DNA of 47,772 nt, from positions 1-47,772 of the IMG/VR virus record IMGVR_UViG_3300017527_000131, one strand, 5' to 3'. Positions 17,701 through 24,558 of the stretch are shown here, piece after piece (the stretch's first letter is position 1; the number at the start of each line of letters is the position of its first letter). The position numbers were made by a program, and so were the translations under genes. Source of the stretch: a virus. Below the pieces are notes generated by a model that was not told the DNA's origin, did no database searches, and saw nothing but the letters and a program-made list of their open reading frames with translations.

Positions 17701-19155
17701 CTTATTGAAAGCCAACCCGCCTGTCTTAGATCCAAAGCGTTTTACAAACGCTCCATACATCTGACCTAATCTACCTGTACCTAATGTTTCAAATACACCC
17801 TCAGCTCCACCGTGTATAATCGCGTTTATTTGTTTGGTAATCATAGACGTATCGTCATAAGTACCATAATGTTCTGCTAACTGTTCATTAAGACCGTCAA
17901 TCATTTTTTGCTGTTTTATATCGGTAGGCTCTCCGTGAGTTCTACTTCGCTGTTCTTTCTGCCTGTTCTCTTCGTCAGCTGATAGCTCTGTAAACTTATC
18001 CCCTGCTGACATAGTGGATACTGTACCCATAATTGCGGGTAAGGGTACACCTGCATAGGCACTTGCCATTATTGCTAACTGCATAGGTATAGCCTCAGCT
18101 ATAGACTGAGAAGTTTGAGCAAGAGCGCGCATATAGTTACCCTCTTTGATGTCTCCACCAATAGAGTTGTCGAACTGTACCATTTCTGCCTGAGCGCTCT
18201 TTTGAATATTGTCATACAGCTGATACATTTTGTTACCGGTTGTAAGCACTTTAGGCGCGTGTCTCTCCATATTCTTGAACAATTCAGGGTTAGCTCTGCC
18301 GGTTACAGCGAGAGGTTTTAACCAAGAATTGCCGGGCAGTACCGACATAGCCTCTAATATATCTGCGTTCTCAGGTACTAATGATAATAAGTTTTGAGGT
18401 AGATACGCCATTTCTGCTACAGCTGTTGGAATTTGTGATACGCCTTTCCAAAACCACGCTGTACCTGATACTGCTCCCTGATATAAGCCTTTTCCCCACT
18501 CTTTAATTGAGATCTCTGCCTCGTCCTTTGCTAATATATTCGCGCGGATCTCTTCTTTTGATAAACGGGGAGACTTCGGAGGTACAAAGGTAGATTCGGC
18601 AGCTGCTTGTTCTGTTTCAATATTGTTAAATACTGCGTCCTCTTTCATTCTTCTCGCTCTGTCCCAACCTAAATAGTCCTTTTCAGACATAGCTGTACCG
18701 TTTTTAGTGTCTAAATAAGTACCGTCCTCCTGTGGAACTACGCGATTAGGGTGGTAATCATCTTTAAATTCAGACGGAAAGTGAGCGTTAGGCTCTCTAA
18801 TTCGTGCCATTTCCTCTTCATTCCACCTGTATTTATCATAATAACCGCGATAATCGTACATATTCTTTGGATCGTCAGGGTTTTGATTGAGGTATTTAGC
18901 TCCTGATATCTCACTATAAAACGATTGGAAGTCCTCTTCGGGATTTTTAATAGGCTCAGTCTTTGGCTCTCGTATTAATGCGTTAGGATATTTCTGCTTG
19001 AACAATCCTTGCATATCTTCAGGTACATATAGATCCTTTTCATCAGACGTATACAATATACCGCGTTGAGCTTTAGGATATTTCTGTAGAAATGCGTCTA
19101 ATTTTTCGTCAGCAACATCTACCTTTTGACCGTCAACATAGTACCGCTCAGGCAT
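11794..19155 (-). CDS. Giant polyvalent virion protein with ADP-ribosyltransferase-like domain
   Basis: The 2,453-residue protein is the last gene of the late operon and is probably packaged and injected with the DNA, as known for polyvalent proteins. The N-terminus has FxQKYPxA-type repeats and the DYRGYYDKY...HFPSEFKDDYHP element common to such proteins. Amphipathic segments (about 225-390) and coiled coil (about 560-760) follow. Next come Lys-rich linkers around a small KOW-like beta module (about 955-1090) and a separate domain to about 1205. An ART-like domain (about 1345-1600) shows VIMYHGT, GWITDESEYAMMY and NAIKSLYNTGEF. The FNTY segment lacks the glutamate expected in NEY-type ART motifs, so activity is uncertain. 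The C-terminal third contains LLLSFDWQVSTIRQ (about 2085) and a hydrophobic helix (about 2120-2143), typical of phage polyvalent C-termini. Confidence 0.75.
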   Translation of the reverse strand: MPERYYVDGQKVDVADEKLDAFLQKYPKAQRGILYTSDEKDLYVPEDMQGLFKQKYPNALIREPKTEPIKNPEEDFQSFYSEISGAKYLNQNPDDPKNMYDYRGYYDKYRWNEEEMARIREPNAHFPSEFKDDYHPNRVVPQEDGTYLDTKNGTAMSEKDYLGWDRARRMKEDAVFNNIETEQAAAESTFVPPKSPRLSKEEIRANILAKDEAEISIKEWGKGLYQGAVSGTAWFWKGVSQIPTAVAEMAYLPQNLLSLVPENADILEAMSVLPGNSWLKPLAVTGRANPELFKNMERHAPKVLTTGNKMYQLYDNIQKSAQAEMVQFDNSIGGDIKEGNYMRALAQTSQSIAEAIPMQLAIMASAYAGVPLPAIMGTVSTMSAGDKFTELSADEENRQKEQRSRTHGEPTDIKQQKMIDGLNEQLAEHYGTYDDTSMITKQINAIIHGGAEGVFETLGTGRLGQMYGAFVKRFGSKTGGLAFNKAFGKSFVRSLKNKGVILTDRVIEGVEELATQVTQNLNDIYTGVNKELNAWSGSFDAFAVGLGASSVTTLPMQMYTRSVQKKVEKRIDTNIDDTIKEVRAAADKEVEQAIKFIEEGKHVVSEKEIAELDLRNRENTENTIQQLETLRETLKSGKVEGAGNLVLADNIVIPDNITVEQIDQLKAEMQTEEGKAGLENTKNIPDPTLRQLNAQLWVLQDKRSQFDYGTPEWVAITRDLGTISEQTQDRITLIQKDIDTAVKDAVKHFENLDTADEQIYELSSLVRTLQSDIDDGTITWLDAMQKIEEHGFDPIKMTPEQFQILGSNEKAMIGNASKDLIKVLGGANPLTVVEERVEAFYNNEGIHDADWDTKVGQWKTEYEASIGDIINKSNKEWFSTLARRYAAGVEPKGKIHKELRKILDKVRNYFSLMFGDAQTFARLVKEGKINEELVDYLDRSVNEPTAKRTKRIAQMLNPQTTKSKTKPKTKPKKKSKPLVDFNGKKIQVGDKVLINNVNPIVVEEITDTYIAAKGKSGKIEKYKLTNVLELIEDKAEPKAKKKFVKAKPKDKKGAKTTPSKKVSKPKKVTPKKQQAKGKKKKAVKISDLWIGYPNPAKFTEHKSPTWKKKGFEQFKVAGKTYNIQLVKGKNTLTTNVYDADGSILLKTIFREKTLGKEKYWEAEEDAVMTEKFISLESDKNRIAETIGFAEQHFLWSKGYKTDTSQPTEARMRQEISALKGSTTKLTGKKKTQADKWVAKEVAKLEATIEALDTKTKPIVNKPKAQNTKTVKKQQQDLTENKRKKHKKSLPITEQDQLSLEQDAIAESNALISDEDLLNTFVDRTDNPVERNDKGQRVVKDYDMREVRHGIATNPKFKQFYKGSILIDELGDPVIMYHGTRNQGLHGNKFHTSPNVAGWITDESEYAMMYTGVHWSAIAALTEIDPHYKPPFTMHEYLSSSDIKGANILPLLVSIKNPIKFKVQAEEEIGNYKEFLSYMREAGVPEKMLTELEESFVRDYNLWLEDQTAVGKTDYDMSGWETSNSNHLFLAHSENRSLKIFSYVDQDIVGEIAKKYGYDSSYLNESGFNTYCVYKDNAIKSLYNTGEFSAKTPDISYDLVPTSEVVKKLDDRMKKRELERQAMEGIEESKEFRSQNRYQVRELAYLRNALISSKMLDLKDLTNTIDSLTTKEEREVIPFLIEQSGVPKVLNRPDLEKLYQQLKNDKEFNIIVDMARTHFDNIWKEMTEYHEDLTYEQKLNYVPHVWDVGRWKGKKHLAVTQWFQRTNPFLKKRYIGTLMEGITEHGLAPKELDINNLIMLHGRNTYRAMANAQFIEDVKEMNVEGVPLISELSKAPDNWVRMSHPALRRLVFGSAGKGKGTTMSTVDVAVHPDLKDALDVILEVHDSNALGRAYDMVSGVVKKTNLSLSLFHHIALAETGIAMMGVKQTAKIINPISLVYRGFIKKDNLAFTKLDLAKDGVIHGLQLGASADFPVQKIQQFLNNLVHKHKDHFFRGGVAKLMAGFNERWDHALWDWLHDGLKLYAYESQVAKIKKDVTGTDLVRAKREIAQLVNDTFGGQNFDILMLNPKVGKIQQSIRKPSGVKAAQRLLLSFDWQVSTIRQALSPAGIGAIYSDKANKRLRMKIGGAFWLRAFLYYGVGMNMLNAFFRRRDREENPEYYQQDSYGWKDDTMFRNVVGHKSHLFAGRYKDGTERYVRWGKQFRELFELFLSDFGGIVVGKPFLKKVGAKANPVLQKPIELFTGSTLSGFENYALKDAKGWAWTWQAAVTIAQTPLPFSTRNLIYPHKESYLLDVAMPSSKGATRRKLIDLYEYAIKGFGKHDSPEDIEHEIQSLNFTAIQNGIDPYPLFKAALGVIEAEAKSEMLLGKNTIEELEKELSKADSAIERSFIQKKINAKWKEYYKFQVGAQRIGAQLSLIERHKNTMQQMTGKFEDYEKDYNYEIVPDEDIQIKF

Positions 19156-19159
19156 AGGA

Positions 19160-20956
19160 CTACTCCCACACCGATAAGTCGTTAGGAACTTCGCTATATT
19201 TATCTATCTGTAAATGTCCCTCCGTCGGCAGATAAGGCACGCCCTCAAAGCTCGGTGGAACATAATTTAATAGAGACTCAGGGTTTAATACACCCGGATA
19301 GTCGGACGCAGCGAGGATCTTCATAACATTTTTATTTAATTCCTGCTCGTACCTATTGCGGAGATAACGAACTTTCTCTTTTGAATTGTAATTATCAAAG
19401 GCGTTCCGTGTTCTCTCGTCTATGGAGTCGGGAGATACGCCTATCAGCTCAGTAAATCCCGGTAGCGTCATAGGTATATCCGCGATTTTAGCGACCTCGT
19501 GGATATGTGCCTGTACTGTAGCGAGATTACTGCCAAGTTCTTCTACGTCTGTATAGTTCAGGACGTTTAGTTTGTCTCTCAAATATTTAACTGACTCGTG
19601 ATTATTATTCTTACCAACCGTCAGCGATAGAGTATTTCTTTCCATATGACTAAGCGCCACACTCTCAGCTATTTGCTTACGCTCAGGAGAGAGGTCTTTA
19701 ATCGACGCAAGTTTCTGTTTATATAAACCCGCAACAAACGCTGCTTCCTTTTTAGTGATACCTTTTTTATCCATATGTTTCAATAAATCTTCAGCAGGTC
19801 TCGTGTTATCAAAGAAATTGTCATAAATGCTCTTCTGAAATGAAGTTAGCTTATTCCTATTCATTGAGATTTCTTCCTTAGCCAATGCCATTCTCTCTTG
19901 AGGGGGTAGGTCTGACTGTGAAATAGTTTGTAATCTTCTCGCGTAACCGTCAGGATCAGTTTCTCTGCTTGACTCAAGTCCGGTATAAAGATTCATATAG
20001 TTATCAACGTATTTGTCCTGTTTTGCTTTGTAATCAAGTACATCAATGAACTCCTGTCCCTGTTTGGTAGTGATATTCCCTGCCTCAACTTCTTTATAAA
20101 TATCCTCTTCCGTTACAGTCTCAGGATCTATTTGATTACGAGCCTCGAACTGTGCGATTTCGTTTTTAACCTCAATAGCTTTCTGTTTCATTTCTCTGCC
20201 CTGAGCAATCCCAACCTGACCTGATTTAACCATAGCGTCTATAGCGTCGGCAGTAGGAATGTTGGACGGATCATATACATTAAGCGCCTGATCTATACCC
20301 CTTGTGCGACCTAATTGATTAACATATTCATCTAAATTATCAAAACCTGCGTTAGCTGCGACCTGTTTAAAATCTTTTAAGTTCGTATCATCTTCAATAA
20401 GATCTAACGCTTTAGCCTTTTGCATAGTATTTGAGGCTGCCTTTGCTGTTTGTGCCACTTGAGAGGCTGCTGCTGCTCCAAGACTTAACCCTGCCTGAAG
20501 TACCTGACCTCTGTGCGCGCTCTTGGCTTGAGCATATTGCTGTTTCCCTTGCGACTCAATCTGTCCTTTCTGAAGTTCAGCCTGAGCAATAATTTGTTGT
20601 ATCCTTTTATTCTCTCCGTACTGAGCTTTAAATGCTTTTTCTCCTGCGACAGATAGAGCCTCTAATGCTTGTTGATTAGTACCCATTCGCATTTGAGCCT
20701 CAATGCCACCGCCCGGTTTGTTCCTTGCTACAAACTGATCCGTCCCGCGATTAGCTCTTTGAGACTGCTTACCTATTTGTCTAAGTGCGGGTTGCATTAC
20801 CATATGGCTTATGCGTCCCTCAAAGGCTTGACCTTTTAAATTATTGATGTATCTATCCATATACTTCGTGTCATATTGATAGTCTTTCTTTCTCGGTTTG
20901 TTAAGTAGTGTTCCCGCTAAGGACGCAGCTGCCGGTAATAATGCCCATAAACTCAT
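19160..20956 (-). CDS. Internal virion/ejection protein
   Basis: The ATG at 20956 was chosen because it overlaps the upstream stop as ATGA; an in-frame GTG at 20968 is the alternative. The 598-residue protein starts with a short hydrophobic Ala/Leu segment (WALLPAAASLAGTLL). A long helical, Gln/Ala-rich part follows (about 60-180), including AGLSLGAAAASQVAQTA, then charged helices to the end. This composition, and its place beside the giant polyvalent protein at the end of a podovirus late operon, matches internal core or ejection proteins that form a trans-envelope channel. No enzymatic motif is seen. Confidence 0.6.
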   Translation of the reverse strand: MSLWALLPAAASLAGTLLNKPRKKDYQYDTKYMDRYINNLKGQAFEGRISHMVMQPALRQIGKQSQRANRGTDQFVARNKPGGGIEAQMRMGTNQQALEALSVAGEKAFKAQYGENKRIQQIIAQAELQKGQIESQGKQQYAQAKSAHRGQVLQAGLSLGAAAASQVAQTAKAASNTMQKAKALDLIEDDTNLKDFKQVAANAGFDNLDEYVNQLGRTRGIDQALNVYDPSNIPTADAIDAMVKSGQVGIAQGREMKQKAIEVKNEIAQFEARNQIDPETVTEEDIYKEVEAGNITTKQGQEFIDVLDYKAKQDKYVDNYMNLYTGLESSRETDPDGYARRLQTISQSDLPPQERMALAKEEISMNRNKLTSFQKSIYDNFFDNTRPAEDLLKHMDKKGITKKEAAFVAGLYKQKLASIKDLSPERKQIAESVALSHMERNTLSLTVGKNNNHESVKYLRDKLNVLNYTDVEELGSNLATVQAHIHEVAKIADIPMTLPGFTELIGVSPDSIDERTRNAFDNYNSKEKVRYLRNRYEQELNKNVMKILAASDYPGVLNPESLLNYVPPSFEGVPYLPTEGHLQIDKYSEVPNDLSVWE

Positions 20957-23421
20957 TTTTCGCCCCACATTTTAATATCAATTAATATATTTCTTATTAT
21001 GTTAGCTCCCTCAACAAGAATAGACATAGTTCTGCCTCTTGATTTTGCAAGGGTTACTTGTCTTATTTCGTTTGGAACTACGCTACTTTTTTTGTCCTCT
21101 ACCTGCGTCTCTATGTCATTTACAACACGATTAACTCTCGTAGTAACATCAACACCGCTCCCCACAAAGTCCACTATCCACCGTTGGAATACTCCTTTTT
21201 TGATATAGAAGTTTTTGGTTTCAATTTTGGTCTCCGCGAGACAATATGATGTACCGGGATATTGCTGTAATTGCAGGTCAGAGTCTATCCATACGTTATA
21301 ATTCTTGTCTAAACTTCCACCTGCTAAGGTTATCGGTATATCAAGAATATTCAGTCCGTCAAATGTCGTCCACTTCCCTTTGTCTATATGATAAGCGTAT
21401 GATCTTGTCTGATCAATTATTCTTCCCCATACTTGTTGGTAGCCTAATGCTCCTGAGTATTTTGCCCACTTGACAAAGAAGAGTCCTCCCGTTAAAGGAA
21501 TACCCTCTTTATCCATACGACAGTCGTCCGTTGTCGCTACTTCCAACGTATAGGATAATAAAGTAACAACAGTATCGTTTGCATAACCATATATAACAGT
21601 AAGCGCCTGTGAGTTAGAATAATCTGAATATACCAACATAAACCCTGAGTCTGTACCGTCGCTCATAACTATAGGACGTGTTCCTGAATTGTTTACGCCT
21701 GCTAATTGCGTTGGAGTCCCTATTGTAACAGTCATATCGTCAACCGCTACAGGATATACACCCAAATCATAAGCTCCACCTCCAAAATAAGTCCCAACCC
21801 ATTGAGCGCATATAGCTCTCGTTGCAGAGGCTATTGTCATAGCTGTATATGAAGCGTTTGCAATAAATCCGGGATCTACTGAAGTCCCAAATGTAAGCAC
21901 GTCCCCTGTACCCGGATATTCTGCTACTGTATATTTATTACCTTGAGGAGCAAGGTTTTGATGATGTGTTATTAATAGTCTGTTGGTCTCTATTTGTTTT
22001 GCCTGAACAGAGGTAACTACTCCTCCTGAAATCCACGTTTGTACTGCGCCAAGAGTGATTACATTCCCCGCAACAGTCCCTACTTGATACTTCATTCCGC
22101 TTGCGTCAGCGCCAAAGACTACAAATTTTGTCGTTCCGTTTAGCCTTGCAATAGATGTTCGATATATTACAGTAAGGTCTGTAAGGACAGGAGTATGAAG
22201 TGTTATTGTAGTCCCTGAAACAGTCCCTACTACAATAGCTGTACCACCAATAGCTACCTGAGTATAACAATAAAGGAACTTGTCGTCCTCCCAACCAAAG
22301 ATAGACGTAGAACTTCTCCTTACATTTACAACGGTTTCAGGAAGTCCCTCAACTGATGATAAGAGTGTCTTGTCTATTGTGCTGACAATTATTTCATCAT
22401 CATCATAAGTCCCGCCATTTTGATTATTGGCAGTTACTACCTTTGCAGTTGTGTCTGTTTCTCCTATTACCCCAATATCAACAGCTGCCGCTTTCTCGGC
22501 ACTTGCAACAATAGCTCCCTTATCTAATGAATATAACTTCTCTCCAACAGCAAGGGTTTGTTTGTGTAGAATATATTGGTTTCTGATAGAGTTGTAAAAC
22601 GCCATATACTCGTCGTCGCCCACATCATCAATATTGATAATATCTTTACTAATTAACTCCATACCATTTTTATTCCACTTCCATACACCTTTCTCGCTTT
22701 GTCCGAATAGAGTTTCCCCCGCAAGAACAAGCGTTTTGGCGTGCATTAGTCCGAGATCTTTAAACTCTTCAATAAGATTGTCGGTCTGTGCGCGCCATTG
22801 TCCCGTACTAACGTCTGAGGTCAATATGAAACGATTGATAGTATTTCGCGTGAATAGCAAAAATGAGTTGTCATACTTAAACTGTAAGAATGACGGAGCA
22901 GGCATTATTCTAACTATAGGCTCTTTTAGATCCTTATAGTTAAGATCCGGTACTGCAATACCATTATAGTTCGTCCACCTAAATCTATGTGATACTTCCC
23001 TGTAGTCAATGTCTTTTGTCTCTCCAAAAGAAACATTTATATTCCTTTGATATGTATAGGTTTGCACTACTTGTACGAGGTCAACCTCGTCGTATAGGTG
23101 TACCGTGTCATTTGTAATCGCAATAATGTTAGTAACCACAACATCTTTAGTATAGTCGTCCCACAGATGAACTGTATCAGCTGTAGATTGAGCCAAAGAC
23201 GGTTGCCCTGAAACCCAAACAATCGGAGTCTCTTCGTATAGATGTACTTCATCATTTTGATATTTACTTAATGTCCCAACTCCTCCCGTTACGTCTGCGC
23301 TATCAACGTCGTCGTACAGATGTACCGTGTCCTCTTGAGTTAGATCTACGGGAGAGACTTGATCCGACCAATTATCCCGTAGATGTACCGTATCATTTTG
23401 ATATTGTGGTGTTAATGCCAT
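20953..23421 (-). CDS. Beta-rich tail protein with five N-terminal TVHL repeats
   Basis: The 822-residue protein opens with five units containing a (N/D/E)D(T/E)VHL(Y/W/R)(D/E) core, at about residues 11, 32, 58, 83 and 106, each followed by a short variable strand. The rest is beta-rich with WKWNKNG, QWRAQTD and Gly/Thr-rich segments, resembling propeller-like tail nozzle or stabilisation proteins of short-tailed phages. It could also be a receptor-contacting tail component. It is coupled to the ejection protein downstream and lies two genes from the second nozzle-like protein at 24559. The assignment is by composition and position only. Confidence 0.55.
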   Translation of the reverse strand: MALTPQYQNDTVHLRDNWSDQVSPVDLTQEDTVHLYDDVDSADVTGGVGTLSKYQNDEVHLYEETPIVWVSGQPSLAQSTADTVHLWDDYTKDVVVTNIIAITNDTVHLYDEVDLVQVVQTYTYQRNINVSFGETKDIDYREVSHRFRWTNYNGIAVPDLNYKDLKEPIVRIMPAPSFLQFKYDNSFLLFTRNTINRFILTSDVSTGQWRAQTDNLIEEFKDLGLMHAKTLVLAGETLFGQSEKGVWKWNKNGMELISKDIINIDDVGDDEYMAFYNSIRNQYILHKQTLAVGEKLYSLDKGAIVASAEKAAAVDIGVIGETDTTAKVVTANNQNGGTYDDDEIIVSTIDKTLLSSVEGLPETVVNVRRSSTSIFGWEDDKFLYCYTQVAIGGTAIVVGTVSGTTITLHTPVLTDLTVIYRTSIARLNGTTKFVVFGADASGMKYQVGTVAGNVITLGAVQTWISGGVVTSVQAKQIETNRLLITHHQNLAPQGNKYTVAEYPGTGDVLTFGTSVDPGFIANASYTAMTIASATRAICAQWVGTYFGGGAYDLGVYPVAVDDMTVTIGTPTQLAGVNNSGTRPIVMSDGTDSGFMLVYSDYSNSQALTVIYGYANDTVVTLLSYTLEVATTDDCRMDKEGIPLTGGLFFVKWAKYSGALGYQQVWGRIIDQTRSYAYHIDKGKWTTFDGLNILDIPITLAGGSLDKNYNVWIDSDLQLQQYPGTSYCLAETKIETKNFYIKKGVFQRWIVDFVGSGVDVTTRVNRVVNDIETQVEDKKSSVVPNEIRQVTLAKSRGRTMSILVEGANIIRNILIDIKMWGEK

Positions 23422-23424
23422 ATT

Positions 23425-23982
23425 TTAGCTTATCTGATGTTTAATAGTCCATTGGATAGTTAGAGTTTCTGTTAGCAATACCGGTGTGGAAGTCCAACTT
23501 GACGGTATGGCGTAGATGTGATTAAATGGAGCAGCATAATCGCGTCCCAAATTAACCTCCGCTGCAAGAGCGACCGTGATACCAACGCCTGTGAATGTTC
23601 CGACAAAGGTAGTATTACCACCTGCTTGTGTTGGCGTATCCATATCCATTTCATACCAAGTACCACCGCTATCTTTAATAGCTATTCCGTCCTCTCCATT
23701 TGTAGGGGGAGTTACATTCCCATTGAAAAGATTGTCAAGAGCTGCGCTTGTACCTACAGCTGTATCCATAGCGTCAGGGATAGCAGCTGCGTAGGCAGCT
23801 TGAATTGAATTGCGAGTCTCAAAGTGGAGTCTTTTCTTCCCTGTTATGTTATCTGTAATGAATACCTTTACCTCTCCCAAAATCTTCATTCCGCGAGCCT
23901 GTTTAAGATCAATCTTATTGACCGCAGATCCGTCGACCGGTATGCCCTTTTTAATATTCTCAAGTGCTTTTGATAGTCTCAT
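23425..23982 (-). CDS. Minor virion protein, tandem paralogue of 23992-24543
   Basis: The 185-residue protein has a helical N-terminus and a beta-rich C-terminal domain with NGEDGIAIKDSG, FVGTFTGVG and LTETLTIQWTI. The same order of motifs (NGEDGIxI, CTGTFTNGSG, STEVLTITWTI) appears in the neighbouring 183-residue protein, indicating an old tandem duplication. The TWTI-type last strand is frequent in tail and baseplate-associated proteins of phages. AGGAGAAAACT precedes the ATG at 23982. A tail-associated role is inferred from position between the two nozzle-like proteins. Confidence 0.6.
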   Translation of the reverse strand: MRLSKALENIKKGIPVDGSAVNKIDLKQARGMKILGEVKVFITDNITGKKRLHFETRNSIQAAYAAAIPDAMDTAVGTSAALDNLFNGNVTPPTNGEDGIAIKDSGGTWYEMDMDTPTQAGGNTTFVGTFTGVGITVALAAEVNLGRDYAAPFNHIYAIPSSWTSTPVLLTETLTIQWTIKHQIS

Positions 23983-23991
23983 AGTTTTCTC

Positions 23992-24543
23992 CTAATGCGC
24001 GGTAAAGTTTATAGTCCAAGTAATCGTCAATACTTCTGTACTTGGAACTGTCGTTAATGTAAAGGTTGTGAACGTGGCAACCCAATAATTTGTAAATGCG
24101 GGTATAGGAACTAAGGGATTAAACCACCACCCATTCCCTAAAAGCGGATTTACCATATCTAAGCTACCGCCCGATCCGTTGGTAAACGTACCCGTGCAAA
24201 TAAATTGTGTTGCTGTATTAGAGATAACACTAACCATACTGTAGTGATTCTCAATGTATGGAGCAGCATATTCCCCTATGATAATACCGTCCTCTCCATT
24301 TACCGCTATACCGCTCGCGGTAAAAGGATTGTCAAATTCGATATTAGCAAAGTTAGCGTCAGTCGCTCCTAAGTGTTTGGCGAGAGCCTCATAGAACTCA
24401 GGATATATATAGTTCTCTCCTGATTGATGTTGATGTTGTCTACCAAATTTGTCGGTAACAACAGAGTCAAAGTGTCCTCTGATCCCTAACTTCTCAACAC
24501 TTCTGTCGATAATGTTTCTGTCTAATCTTAATATCTTACTCAT
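23992..24543 (-). CDS. Minor virion protein, tandem paralogue of 23425-23982
   Basis: It shares NGEDGIIIGEY, a GTFTNG turn and the C-terminal VLTITWTINF strand with the gene downstream, while the N-terminal 60 residues (HFDSVVTDKFGRQHQHQSG) differ. Its beta-rich fold and genomic place suggest a tail accessory protein. AGGAAATAAA precedes the ATG. The two copies may form a hetero-oligomer or represent specialised versions; the sequence does not tell which. Confidence 0.6.
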   Translation of the reverse strand: MSKILRLDRNIIDRSVEKLGIRGHFDSVVTDKFGRQHQHQSGENYIYPEFYEALAKHLGATDANFANIEFDNPFTASGIAVNGEDGIIIGEYAAPYIENHYSMVSVISNTATQFICTGTFTNGSGGSLDMVNPLLGNGWWFNPLVPIPAFTNYWVATFTTFTLTTVPSTEVLTITWTINFTAH

Positions 24544-24558
24544 TTTATTTCCTGTTAT

